Of a DNA stretch of 64,000 nucleotides, positions 44,277 through 56,110 are shown one piece after another. A model generated the notes under the pieces. The model was given only the letters and a program-made list of their open reading frames with translations, did not search any database and was not told the origin of the DNA. Numbering within the stretch: the first letter of the stretch is position 1; each line of letters opens with the position of its first letter. Origin of the DNA: Riptortus pedestris (Eukaryota > Arthropoda > Insecta > Hemiptera > Alydidae). The translations under genes were made by a program, and so were the position numbers. The stretch lies in the NCBI GenBank assembly GCA_019009955.1, contig CM032231.1, forward strand, positions 38,927,501-38,991,500, given 5' to 3'.

Positions 44277-45285
44277 TTATTTTTATGAGTATATTAATGG
44301 TCAGGATGTATTATTTTTAGACAACAATGTACGAGGAGTTTTTGTTACTTTTGTTCTCTTCTGTTTAATTTTTTGTTAGTTTTATTTTATTGTTTTTTGT
44401 GTTTTGTGAGTGCTACGTGTAAGGTTGAGGCTAGGAACTCCTTTTGGGTGCTAGCAACTTTTTTTTATAATGTCCTTTATGGACTTCCAAGGGGTTAGAG
44501 ACCACCTTATTAATTGTGTATTTTAAATATTATAGGTTTGAGGAGTTGTATTATAGTTATTAGTAGTTTATGTATTAAAACCCAAGAAAAAAGTACATAT
44601 ATATACATACATATATAAGAATTTGCTGATACTTGGTTGCAGTGGACGAATAGAAGTGTAACCTCAAAGTATGGTAGCCTCACAGGTTAAATTTTAGTTG
44701 GAATAGAAGCTTTCGTAACTAACCTCATTAAATGCTGGACAAGCCACTCCCCGAGGTAAGGCGAGCGTACCTTAGTTTTTGAATCGGCCATAATATTAGC
44801 CAATGATTTTATAAGGACCTGGATCTTTCGCTCCAGAATAAAGCGAACCGAGCACAGCTTCACTATAAATTTAATAAGTCTTAATAGAGTTGGAGAAATA
44901 TAATAGTTTAGACTGACAGGAGAATACGCACCATCAAATTGAGATAGCCTTGTACGGCCATCAGAGAGAATAACAATGTTTTATGCCCTCTGAACTCCAG
45001 TGACCAATTCACTTCAAGGATAAAATTAACATTCATATTAATAAATTATAAATTCGCGCAAGGTTCCTGTAAAAGTAGCTGTTCAATCCTTATTTTTCAC
45101 GACTATTAAACAAATATTTGTTGTCACATTTATTTATCAAAGAAGTTTTATCCGTACAAAATTAACTAAATTATTAAATTTTCGTTGTATGTTAGTTTTT
45201 GCTCAAATAACCAGTATTATTGAGCATCTGATCTGTTGCGAAGGATTTACCAAGTACCTGTATTATTTTCTATTATTTAATTCAT
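44277..45285. other. No gene recognised
   Basis: AT-rich, T-rich at 44330-44480. No domain or repeat family. Confidence 0.35.
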
Positions 45286-45465
45286 GTAGGATGAAAAAAT
45301 TGTTGGCTACGCTTCCACTATTATAATTTATTGAAATGGCAAAGCGCTTTCAATGCTGTGCATCATCGTCAGTGCCCTGTGGACGATGATGCACAGCATC
45401 GAAAGTGCTTTGCCGTGTTATTAAATTATTATAATGGAAGCATAGCCAACAATTCTTTCATCCTA
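45286..45465. repeat. Near-perfect hairpin, 85-bp arms, 11-bp loop
   Basis: The left arm at 45286-45370 and right arm at 45382-45465 are inverted copies with about ten differences; gtgcatcatcgtc / gacgatgatgcac next to the loop is perfect. The loop is agtgccctgtg. If transcribed it would form a long dsRNA stem. The 86-codon frame across it has no domain. Confidence 0.9.
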
Positions 45466-45749
45466 CCTACATTAGAAGTCACTTCCACCTGCCAGAATAC
45501 CAACTCAGAATTTCTATTATTTCTTTCATTTCCAACTGCAGGCTATTGCTGTGAAGTGCCAAATTTAGTTTTTTGCTTTCCATATCTCTAAAACATATTG
45601 TTTAGTTTTTATTAACAGGCGTGACAATGCTGATGAACTGATCAATGAAATAGGACACTATAAATAAATTTTCCGGGAGAGTTTATTTTCAAAAGAACAA
45701 TAACACAAGTTTATGGTTATGGTGAACACTTTTATTTTATATCACACAC
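45466..45749. other. Short unassigned stretch
   Basis: Nothing recognised before the Helitron. Confidence 0.4.
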
Positions 45750-46368
45750 TCTTTATATATAAAATTCTAATGTACGTGAGTATATTACTGAACTCTTCCT
45801 AAACGGCTGGACCGATTTGAATGAATTTTTTTGTATGTGTTTGGGCGACGCCCTGGATAGTTTAGATTCACATCAGTCTGGCAGATATAGCAGGAGTGGC
45901 GGTTGTACGTGAGGCCTAAAATAGCGATATTTCGTTTCCTATCGGTTTTTTGACAAATATGCACAGGGTAAAAGATTTTTATTTTGTTATATAGAGTAAA
46001 TTTTGTTGTATTCACTTTTGAAGTATAGCAAAGTATAAACGAGATATACACTAAAAAATTGAAGTGGGAGCCAACAATTTTATTGGTTACTAACGATTGA
46101 GCATTGATTCTTTAAACCGAGCATTAATTCTTCCATGATTATAAGCTATATTAATTTTTTTTAGGTCTGAATGGGAGTGGGGGTAATAAGGGAGGCCTGA
46201 ATAAAAAAATTGCAATATTTCATTTTCTATTTGTTTGTAGGCGAACGTGCACATAAAAGTTTTTTTTTGTGTTATTAAAAGTAGCTTTTATTTTAAACAT
46301 AATATTATTAAGTTTAATATCGTAACCGCTTGAAATATCTTGCAGAACAATGCCTGTCGGGCCCGCTA

Positions 46369-46369
<1 letters not shown>
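45750..46369 (+). mobile_element. Helitron B-related element, 620 bp
   Basis: The 5' end TCTTTATATATAAAATTCT and the text cctaaacggctggaccgatt are typical of Lep1-like Helitrons. Two internal units begin near 45893 and 46170. The 3' end is gcctgtcgggcccg then CTAG at 46366-46369 followed by T. No protein-coding capacity. The 3' terminus differs from the copies ending at 33547 and 54791, so it is a related but distinct subfamily. Confidence 0.8.

Positions 46370-46424
<55 letters not shown>
46370..46424. repeat. (TA)n microsatellite at Helitron 3' end
   Basis: Starts at the base right after CTAG, as at the other two Helitron 3' ends. Confidence 0.95.
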
Positions 46425-46428
<4 letters not shown>

Positions 46429-46938
46429 ATAGATATAATTTATAAAGAGGCTACAAAAAGAATGCTGATCATCTTTGGCCCAGTTTTTAACAGCCCATCT
46501 ATATGCGTTAGTAGCGCATTTACGATATTTTCGAAGTATGAAAAATAATTATTGGAATCTGTATAATGTTAAGCAAGAGCCATTAATTAATGGGCTTCCC
46601 TATATAATTAGAGCGGCTTTCATCTCTCACAATTTGGAGGGTTTCGGCATATCAAATTCTGATCTTCAAGCATCAATGATTACAACCAGCACGTGGAATT
46701 ATTTTAATCAAGCTTATAGTTAATTAATTTGATCATACTTATTGGTACCATTTAATGCATTAAATCACAATGATTTGGTGGTAATTTAGCCGTCCAAGAG
46801 GAACTTTAACTGTAATCGATAATCCGCGTTGGATTTTACATACATTTTGTTAGTTTATAAATCACCGTCGTTCAATGTTTTATTACAATACTTTTGCAAT
46901 AATTATGTAATCGAAAATAAGGTATATGTAATAACGTA
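46425..46938. other. Unassigned; small frames without domain
   Basis: An 82-codon frame at 46475-46723 has a mixed composition but no recognised motif. Confidence 0.3.
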
Positions 46939-47057
46939 TTAGCAGATTTCCCTTAAGGAAGGCTATTGAGGTCGTACTCATTACCCGATTTTCGAAAAAT
47001 TTCTTCAAATGTCCATCGATCCTATCCAGGAGATGACGAAAATGAGGTCCGTTCAAA

Positions 47058-47127
<70 letters not shown>

Positions 47128-47930
47128 TTGTCTGTTAACGCTCTAGCGGTCGCATTTTTTGTTTGATCGTTACCATGCTCGATATTTAAACGTTTTATGT
47201 AAAAAAAACAGATCAAGTTCGTTAATGGCTGAAATCGGACCAGTAGGAGGGGGGGGGGTTTAAAGGGGGAGAATTTTGACAATTCAAAATATCTCCGTTA
47301 CTATAAGTCGGGTCGAAAAAGTGTATAGAATAAATCTTATTGAAAATTAAATATTCTATTAATATTGTTATGTACATTTATTCTCTATCTTGAATATTAA
47401 CTTAGATATTTGCATTTTTCAGTTTTCAGCCTTCAGTAAACCCCTACTACTACTAGTGTTACATAAAAAATAATGTGTTAAATAATAATATAATATAATA
47501 AACCATAATATTCGAAGCCTAAATACCAAACATTGTTATCGTTGAACCTTTACTTTGCGTGATATATGCAAATACGTTCTGTTGACCCCACCCCTCTTTC
47601 GTTTTTTGATTACTAAAATTTGAGTGACTGAGATAAAACTGAATCTGATTCATTACAAATTACACCATTAGCTTTAGTAAATATTTTTCAATAAAATTAA
47701 TATGTTATATTCAGATATATTGCATTAATTATTTGTCTTTCCGGTCTATCTATGCAGTGCTTCAAGACTGTTTTTTTACAATTCAGCCGCTTTCCGTTGT
47801 AGAGATTATTAACTTGTATTGTAAGTTTACTGGGCATTCACGGTAGTGTTATCTGTATGTTTATTTATCTATTATAAACCTTCGCGTGAGAAATATGCTT
47901 AGTTTACGTAGCCCCAGCGTGACGGACTTT
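46939..47930 (-). repeat. A-element, long variant, both ends present
   Basis: TTAG at 46939, (TA)n at 47061-47119, a G-run at about 47250, the long-variant segment from about 47440 and the 5' end at about 47930. The 3' hairpin is damaged (ttcccttaaggaaggc). Confidence 0.87.
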
Positions 47931-48779
47931 CACGAAATATGAGTCAGAGACTTACACGTTTTTATAAACTACTTGGATTATCGTACCTCATTCCACATTT
48001 TCAACTTCTTACGTCCTGTTACTATAAGCAATATGCATCTTTCACAGATGAGAGATGTTCATGTAGTTAATATTTTCAAAGCAACTCAGTATTTTCGAGT
48101 CAAAGTGCGACGTGCTTACTGTTGAAGTTTGTCGTAGAAAGCGCTATTGAAGGTTTGTGTGCGTTCTGTCTGTGTTCACATGACCCAGTAGCAGCGAATT
48201 CTGTGATCCAAGCTTGGCTCAGGTGGGACCATTGAACTGAGAGCACTGAACACATGAAGACGTCAGAGTGAACATTGCCATTCATGCAGGGCCGGCTGCT
48301 CTCTATCCACCAAAGGGCTGAGCCATTCATATGTTTTAATAGGTAGCTCATAGCTTTCATTCAATTTGTTGCATTCAGTTTCATCAATTTGTTAATTGCT
48401 AAGATGCGACCTATATTAAATGGTTTCAATTACACGCACTAATGCTTCCAACTAAATTATTCTAAAACATTATACTTATTGTTGTGATATCACGATATTT
48501 AACATTTCAGCAATATTAAGGGATGCTACTCAAAACAATTCTAATGTCTAAAAAGAATCGTATCAGCTGTATTACCTTAATTAACTACTTGACTTCTCAT
48601 TTCTCGAAATTATATGCTGATTTATAGCTGCAGTAATTACTTTTCAGTTTTGAAACTAGTTTGAATTTTGTCTTTATGTTAGTTTCCTTGTTATGTATTT
48701 TGTTCTCTGATGTGTTCCAGTTTTGTTTTTTTGTGTTTCATTTCTGTTTTCATTTTCTATTTACATTCTTCACTTCTCT
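47931..48779. other. Unassigned; GC-richer frame at 48100-48360
   Basis: A minus-strand frame of 86 codons (48100-48360) contains W- and C-rich text with no family match. The surrounding sequence is AT-rich. Confidence 0.3.
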
Positions 48780-49345
48780 TTGGTTCCATTTCTGGTTTTT
48801 CTTTCATTTCTGTTTTGTGTTCCACTTCTGTTTTGTGATCCTCTTCTGTTTTGTTGTGTTCCACGTCTGTTTTGAGTTCCACTTCTGTTTTGTGATCCTC
48901 TTCTGTTTCGTTGTGTTCTACTTCTGTTTTGTGATCCTCTTCTGTTTTGTTGTGTTCCTTCTGTTTTGTGATCCTCTTCTGTTTTGTGATCCTCTTCTGT
49001 TTTGTTGTGTTCCACGTCTATTTTGTGTTCCACTTCTGTTTTGTGATCCTCTTCTGTTTTGTTGTGTTCCTCTTCAGTTTTGTTGTGTTCCTTCTGTTTT
49101 GTGATCCTCTTCTGTTTTGTTGTGTTCCTCTTCAGTTTTGTTGTGTTCCTTCTGTTTTGTGATCCTCTTCTGTTTTGTGATCCTCTTCTGTTTTGTTGTG
49201 TTCCACGTCTATTTTGTGTTCCACTTCTGTTTTGTGATCCTCTTCTGTTTTGTGTTCCTCTTCAGTTTTGTTGTGTTCCACTTCTGTTTTGTGTTCCTCT
49301 TCAGTTTTGTTGTGTTCCACTTCTGTTTTGGGTTCCACTCCTGTT
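48780..49345. repeat. 18-20-bp minisatellite (TTCTGTTTTGTGATCCTC-type)
   Basis: About 28 units alternate between an 18-mer (ttctgttttgtgatcctc) and a 20-mer (ttctgttttgttgtgttcca), with several higher-order blocks repeated almost exactly (e.g. 48950-49060 and 49145-49255). Frames remain open on both strands (plus: F/C-rich; minus: E-H-K-T-E-E-D-H-K-T-E). The low complexity on both strands argues for a minisatellite. Confidence 0.92.
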
Positions 49346-49565
49346 TTTATGCTCCATTTCTGTTTGTTTTTTGTTATCTTTGTTTGTTTTTTAATTTATG
49401 AAGCTTTCATTTTGAGCAACGTCTGTGAAGCTCGAATAAATTAATTATGTTCCAGTACGATTTGATATTTTAATGTTAGCCTACTAGCTGAACTCAATCC
49501 CATACAGGTACACTTTAATTATCGACTATTTTCAGGTTGTCATATCTTATAGAACCTTTCATTAA
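49346..49565. other. Unassigned spacer
   Basis: No feature recognised. Confidence 0.4.
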
Positions 49566-49690
49566 CGAGTGACGGAATTCATTACATAACATCCAAATTC
49601 CCATCCTGTCTAGAAAAGGGTGGTAACCTGAATATAACCCGTCCCAATTAGCCTGAGTTGCAAAAAGTGGACCTTAATAAATAATAATAA
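49566..49690 (+). repeat. SINE, 5'-truncated
   Basis: Begins in the gtgacggaattcatta body block and continues to the end block and a taataataataag tail. The tRNA head is lacking. Confidence 0.8.
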
Positions 49691-50702
49691 GAAATCTTAT
49701 AAAACGTGGTGATACTCGAGCTGTTCTAGATAGGAATGAGAGTTCTGAACTCGAAGTGATGGTAGTATTATTTTATTAATCTGCTGATTCAAATTTCTCA
49801 CTTGAACAATGTGAGAAAAACCCTCCAAGTTGTCGTTGAACATAAAACCTAAATCTGGTCTCAGTCTCCTCGAAGAGGAGCTTTTTCTTTCTTCGTTTTA
49901 CAGAAACGGAGGAGGAAAGATTGAGAGAAAAGGACATCCAACAAAAATTGCGGATACGTAAGAATGCCATACTTAACGTCGTGGCCTATAAATCCCAACA
50001 GACAAGACTTTTGTAACTGAAACACATGTTTTTTGAGAAAGGTTTGAGGATTTTGCAGTAGACATCATTTTAGGATGAATATTACTACCAAGTCCGTTGG
50101 AACATTTTTCACTATATATACAGAGTACTTTCAATATTACGAAAGACTATCCCCAGCACTACTATGATTCCTACCGCTAGAAATGTATTTGTAATGCGTG
50201 AATCCCATGTTGCCCAGCTATAACGCCACATTGCAAATAAACCATAAATATGACAACACTATAAGAGTCAACCCACATAAACAAAATTAATTCCATGTCC
50301 TCCAATGCGGTAATATGAGTAAATAACATAAATTTATTTTCCTTGAACAAAGGACCGAAAAATAATAAAATCCAACAGAATGGAAAACCAACAGAGTGAA
50401 GAGAAAAGATACAATCATCATGCTCTGCCTGCCAGAACAGATTAGCTTTCCTTTTATTTATTAATAAGATGAAAATGAACTGTATAACGATATATCCTTA
50501 ATGTGGAAATATAAACGAGTAACATTACTCTTAAATGGTCTTTCACCCCGACCCTTAAATGGGAAATTGGTGCTCCTTTAGTTTTAAATTTTATGGTAAA
50601 TATATACAAAACATAAATTGAACAAATAAGAAAAAAAGCGTCATACATGACTAGTAAGGGTAGTAAGGGAATTTATTTGATGACTAACCCATTAAATAAA
50701 AG
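49691..50702. other. No gene recognised; SINE scrap at 50663-50700
   Basis: aatttatttgatgactaacc near 50670 is a piece of the SINE body, directly before the A-element. The rest shows no gene. Confidence 0.4.
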
Positions 50703-51136
50703 TCCATCACGCATGGGCTGCGTAAACTAAGCAGATTTCCCACGTACAGTTATACAATAGAGAAATCTCCATACGAGTGCCGAGCAGTTTCAGAAACGGC
50801 CGAACTAGCTTTCGGCGGGAACGAATAGAACTGACCATAGCTCGCCCGTTACACTTAATAAAAATGCAAATATCTCGGTTAATATTCAAGATAGAGAATA
50901 AATGTATATAACAATATTTATAGTAAATTTAATTTGCAATAAGATTGGATCTATACAAATTTTCGATCCGACGTATTGTAACGGAGATATTTCGAATTTT
51001 CCTCCTCTAAACCCCCCCCCTCCCACTGGTCCGATTTCAGCCATTAACAAACTTGATTTGTCTTTTTACATAAAACGTTTAAATATCGAGTTTGGTAGCG
51101 ATCAAACAAAAATTGCGACCGCTAAAGCGTTAATAG

Positions 51137-51196
<60 letters not shown>

Positions 51197-51316
51197 GAAC
51201 TGACCTCATTTTCGTCATCTCCTGGGTAGGATCGATGGACATTTGAAGATATTTTTCGCAAATCGCGTCATGAGTACGACCTCAATAGCTGATTTCCCTT
51301 AAAAGGTATCTGCTAA
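50703..51316 (+). repeat. A-element, short variant, complete
   Basis: TCC at 50703 to CTAA at 51313-51316, with (TA)n at 51140-51191. A plus-strand frame of 96 codons runs through the internal block into the TA tract (51192). The 3' hairpin is partly decayed (cccttaaaaggt). Confidence 0.88.
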
Positions 51317-52282
51317 AAGTCTAAATGAACATGGCTAGAAAAGGGCAGTAATTTATTGATGAACACATGAATTAACTTGTATAGTATATTATTTATAAAC
51401 GTAAGAATAAAATAATAGAACCAAATCTAATAAGATTAAATTTGTAATATCTAAAATAAACACATAGTGGTAGGTGATTGTTGAATTAGGAAGAATTTCA
51501 TTCTATCACTGCCAGTTTTTCTTCAAGTCACGTTCAGTGGCCAAGTTTCTAGTACATATTCATAAACGCATAATACATAATTTTTGTTTGAACGGGAATA
51601 CAATGTTTTAGATACTATTTATTGATAAAACCTATTATTTACTGAATATTTGTTCGGAATCATTTTATTGGATATTAAAAATATATTCTAGAGTAAGCAA
51701 GGAATAATTGGGCAATTAGCTTGCAAACGATTCTTGGGCATGAGTGGGTTAACAGGTGGCAATTACACAATGAAGGCGTAATAATAAGAATTTCATAATG
51801 AATTGCAGAAACTCATATTTCTGTTTTCCTCAATCATCGTAGCTATATTACGCAAATACATTTTTCACTACTAAGGAATGACCAAAAATAAATTGTTGTA
51901 AGGGAGGTAGAAGATTTTTATGAAAACAGCAAGAGAAAAGTGGGCGCTCTCATGAAATATAATGTCAACAAACAGAAATAATAAAAACGGAAATTCTTCA
52001 GTGTGAGCGCTGCTATCCATCAAATTATCTCCTTGTCTCTTCCACTTTATTTTCATTTCACTCCAAAATTTATACTTCTATTTATTTCATTTCTTTGTCT
52101 TCTTAAATTAAACTAAATATTAGTTAACAAAATATATGCTGGCGATATTTAAAATAGTGAAATGACTTTACTAAGTGAATCAGCTACAAATGATTTGAAC
52201 TTTATACATTGAAGTTGAACCACGAAGGTACCTCGATCAAGAAAATCTTTAGTTCATTGTGGTTAGCTGATAATGACAAAAG
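51317..52282. other. No gene recognised
   Basis: A scrap of SINE body (ggctagaaaagggcagtaat) is at about 51332. The rest is AT-rich. Confidence 0.4.
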
Positions 52283-52871
52283 TCCGTCACGCAGGGGAAA
52301 ACAAAGCAGATTTCCCACGTGAAGTTTTTCAATAGAGAAATCTGCCTAATAACAACTGTAGTAGTAAGAAACGTCTAAACCTATTCACGAGGGACGAATA
52401 GTTACGGAAACGGCCGCCAGAGCTCTCGGCGGAAACCCGAACATAGCCGACTCCTGCCGAGCACACGCAGAATACAAATGCAAATATCTCGGTTAATATT
52501 CAAGATAGAGAATAAATGTATAGAACAATATTTATAGTAAATTTTATTTGCAATAAGATTGATTCTGTAAGTTTTTGATCCGACGTATAGTAACGGAGAT
52601 ATTTCGAATGTTCGAAAATCCTCCCCTCTAAACCCCCCCTCCCACTGGTCCGATTTTAGCAGTTAACGAACTTGATCTTTCTTTTTACATAAAACGACTA
52701 AATATCGAGTTTGGTAACGATCAAACAAAAATTGCGACCGCTAGAGACAAATATATTTATATACAGTTTTGACCGGACCTCATTTTCGTCATCTACTAGG
52801 TAGGATCAATGGACATTTGAAGAAAAAAATCGAAAATTTCGTCATGAGTACGACCTCAATAGCTGATTTCC

Positions 52872-52874
<3 letters not shown>
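52283..52874 (+). repeat. A-element, truncated in its 3' hairpin
   Basis: The 5' end at 52283 has a deletion in the hairpin (tccgtcacgcaggggaaaac). All internal blocks follow, with the usual (TA)n reduced, up to agctgatttccctt, where a (TA)n tract begins abruptly at 52875. The second half of the palindrome and CTAA are missing. Confidence 0.82.
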
Positions 52875-52931
<57 letters not shown>

Positions 52932-53275
52932 CTCTTACCGCTCTAGCGGTCGCAATTATTGTTTAATCGTTACCGAACTCGATGTTTAGTCGTTTTATGT
53001 AAAAAAAAAAGATCAAGTTCGTCAACGGCTGAAATCCAACCAATGGGAGAGGGGGTTTAGAGGGGGGAATTTCGAAAAATCTTAATATCACCGTTATCAT
53101 TCGTCGGATCTAAACATTGAATAAAACCAATCTTTACATTACATTATAAAGCACTTTAATTGAAGCTTAAATACCAAACATTGTTCTCATTGAACTTTTA
53201 AGTTTTGAAATAAATGCAAATACGTGGGGCACGTGGGTAATCTGCATTGTTAACGCAGCTCCTGCGTCAAGGCGA
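52875..53275 (-). repeat. (TA)n tract plus A-element 5' part, inverted
   Basis: (TA)n at 52875-52927 is followed by the reversed internal block (tttgtctcttaccgctctag) and then a shortened long-variant segment. It ends with a degenerate 5' end (tgcattgttaacgcagctcc). Confidence 0.78.
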
Positions 53276-53598
53276 TCCCTTGAGGTCTAGGAACGATTTT
53301 TTTAAAGATTTTTCCGTATATTTAGAGTATTTAATCTCATAGTCTAGCGTGGACCTCAAGACGGAGGTGTGACCTATGCGTAGTAAATAATTGCGACTGC
53401 CATTACTGCATTACCATGTCCTGGCAGAGGCCTTGTTCACCAGCTGACTATTTGATTCACGGTCGATACTCTAGGAAAGGGAGAGCGTGCAGAGCCGATT
53501 TACTCTGATAGCAGCCTCTGTGAAATTTCTCCTTGTTTCAACCCTGTCTCTTATTTTTTAGCATTCTCTTCTTGGAGACTGATAAAAAAAAAATAAGT
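53276..53598. other. Unassigned spacer
   Basis: Slightly GC-richer. No motif was recognised. Confidence 0.4.
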
Positions 53599-53690
53599 GC
53601 TCTGATAAGGCCAATGGTGACGTTATTACAGAGTGAACATTCCCTAATATTTTTCCATGGAGCCAGACAAAGAAAACACACACTCCTATA
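53599..53690. repeat. 90-bp module shared with 62222-62311
   Basis: ctctgataaggccaatggtg and the following gacgttattacag...acacacactcctat are about 90 percent identical to the segment at 62222-62311. It is followed by TA dinucleotides here and TG there. Both strands stay open through it in two copies. Family unknown. Confidence 0.85.
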
Positions 53691-53705
53691 TATATATATA
53701 AAAAA

Positions 53706-54790
53706 TTGTAACCTCTGTCTGTACATTGATTTTTTTTGCGAAATTTCACGATAACTTTTCGTTTCACATGTCATAGACACCATATCTGCATTTTGTTTCT
53801 TTCGTGTATGTTTGTTTGTTTGTTACCTTTTCACGCATAAACGGCTGAACCGAATTTTATGAAACTTGGTATGTATATTACTACTAACCCAACTTAGACT
53901 TTAGGCTATATTAATTTTCTCTGAGGCGAACAGGAGTGGGGGTTTAAGGGAAGCCTGAAATTAAAAATAGCGATATTTCGTTTTCTATTGGTTTTTCGGC
54001 AAATATGCACATAACAAAAGTTGTGTATATTGTTATTTAGAGCAACTTTTGTTACATAAACATTTGTCATATAACGAAGTATAAACGCGCTATACGCTAA
54101 AAAATTATAGCGGGAGTCAACAATATTATTGGCCAAAAAAGACTCAACCGAACTAATTAAAACTCGGTATGTGTATTACCAGTGAGACCTTCATTATAAT
54201 AAGCCATGCCAACATTTCTAGGGACGGGCAGGAGTGGTGGTTATAAGGAAAGCCTGAAATTAAAAATAGCGATCTTTCGCTTACTAATGGTTTTTCGGCA
54301 CATATGCACATAACAAAAGTTGTTTATTTTGGTATTTGGAGTAACTTTGGTTATATTTACTTTTGACGTATACCTAAGTATCAATGAGTTATACGTTAAA
54401 ACTTTAGCGGGAGCCAACAATTTTATTGGGCACTAACGGCTGAACCGAACTTAACAAAGCTCGGTATGTTAATTAGCATTAATTCTTCCATGATTATAAG
54501 TTATATTACAATTTTTAGGTTCGAACGGGAGGGGGGTTATAAGGGAGGCCTGAAATAAAAATTCACCATATTTACATGTATAAGAAACGGGAAATATAAA
54601 AATATCGAAGACAGTGAAGAATTATCGAACAAATATTGTATTATTAGCAAATCCACGGCAACGACGGCTATCAATCCTAAACACTGAGACGGGTAAATGT
54701 CAAAATATTGTGCAATGTAAAGCCTGCTAAAAAATACCATCACCATTCAGCCTCAAATGAATTCCCGGGCGAAGCCGGGTATCTGAGCTA

Positions 54791-54791
<1 letters not shown>
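53706..54791 (+). mobile_element. Helitron B (Lep1-like), 1.1 kb, three internal units
   Basis: The clearest copy of the family. The left end is near acctctgtctgtacattg. The Lep1-type text (ttttcacgcataaacggctg, then gaaacttggtatg) is at about 53827-53875. Internal units begin near 53933, 54231 and 54529, and a hairpin cccgggcgaagccggg is at about 54763-54779. CTAG is at 54788-54791, followed by T. No Rep/helicase frame. Confidence 0.85.

Positions 54792-54848
<57 letters not shown>
54792..54848. repeat. (TA)n(TG)n microsatellite at Helitron 3' end
   Basis: Begins immediately after the Helitron CTAG, about 35 bp TA then about 20 bp TG. Confidence 0.95.
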
Positions 54849-55255
54849 ATTTTTAAATTTCTCGACTCGAATCACATATGAAATCATCTCATTTTGTCAA
54901 AAAACTAAATTCCCTAAACGTTGTAATTTCACCTTTATCCTTTCTCTCGCCTGTCTTGCCGTGCTTAACGTAAACTATTAAATTTCAGTCTGAGACAAAT
55001 TTATTATGATATTTTTCATTCGTAAATATCTTACTATCTTTCCTTGGCGACTTTGTTATATCTGTGCTATAACAAGAGCCTATAGCACTTTTTTCATTCG
55101 TTATTATTTATAACACCATTTTTATTTAGACGGCATTTATACCACAGATAATTTCTTTCCTCGTAATTCTATATTTGGGGTTTACTTATTTTTATTATCA
55201 TTCATTTATTTTTAATTTAGCACCAGGGAATTTATTTTTATTATTATAACTTTAT
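54849..55255. other. No feature recognised
   Basis: AT-rich sequence between the microsatellite and the LINE remnant. Confidence 0.4.
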
Positions 55256-55954
55256 TCAACACTTCAGTACACCTCCTTGAGGCACTCCATTCTCCTGAGA
55301 GAATATCCCAGATAAAGATGTACCTATCCTCACCCTGAAAGTTCACTGAGAAAGGTAATTTTTAAGAAATAAAATAACTTTTCCTTGAACACCCCATTTA
55401 ATCAGCTGTGATATTATTAGTCTCCTCCATACTCTGTCATATGCCTTCTCGAGATCAAAGGACACGGCTAAGACACTTTTTATCATCAAGAAAACATTTA
55501 AAATGTCGGTTTCAATTCTTGTTATGTGGTGCATAGTAGAATGAGCTGGCCTAAATCCACATAGAAAGGGAGCTAGGAGTTTATGAGTTTCAAGGAACCA
55601 TAATAGCCTTTTATTCAAAATTTTCTCAACGATCTTGCAGGTACAGCTGGACAAAGAAATAGGGTGATAGCTAGAAGCTTGTTTTTTATCTTTGCCAGGC
55701 TTTAATATTGGAATGACAATGGCTTCATTCCATGAATGAGGATAGGTACCACTTTCATACATCTTGTTAAGAAGGTCAAAAAAGACAGTAAGGCCGTTTT
55801 CATTCATACATTTTATAGCTATTTGTTTATGGTACGTCGGCTGAGTCAGGCCATCTAATTTTTCTGCCAGGTTTTTATTATTGAGTTCGTGACTACTTAT
55901 ATTGCTATTGATTACAAATTTAAAATACTGAAATAATAGTTTTCGAAATTTCAA
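55256..55954 (-). pseudogene. Jockey-like LINE reverse transcriptase, truncated at both ends
   Basis: A 203-codon minus-strand frame carries the N-terminal half of a non-LTR reverse transcriptase: SWNEAIVIPILKPGKDK (RT motif 1 region), SSYHPISLSS and CKIVEKILNKRL (motif 2/2a), LCGFRPAHSTMHH (motif 3), and SFDLEKAYDRVW (motif A with the first catalytic Asp). After FLKNYLSQ a TGA interrupts, then the frame continues as TFRVRIG and GVPQGGVL (motif B). It ends near 55256 before the Y-A-D-D motif, so the RT cannot be active. The upstream endonuclease is absent, and the first 60 or so residues are degenerate. Jockey clade is inferred from motif wording. Loss of the 3' part is unusual for a simple 5'-truncated LINE and implies a deletion. 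Confidence 0.9.
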
Positions 55955-56068
55955 CTTTTAGGGAATTTAGTTTTTGACAAAATGAGAAGATTTCTTATTT
56001 GATTCGAAATTTAAAAATACACACACCCACACACACACACACACACATACACACACACACACACACAA

Positions 56069-56110
<42 letters not shown>

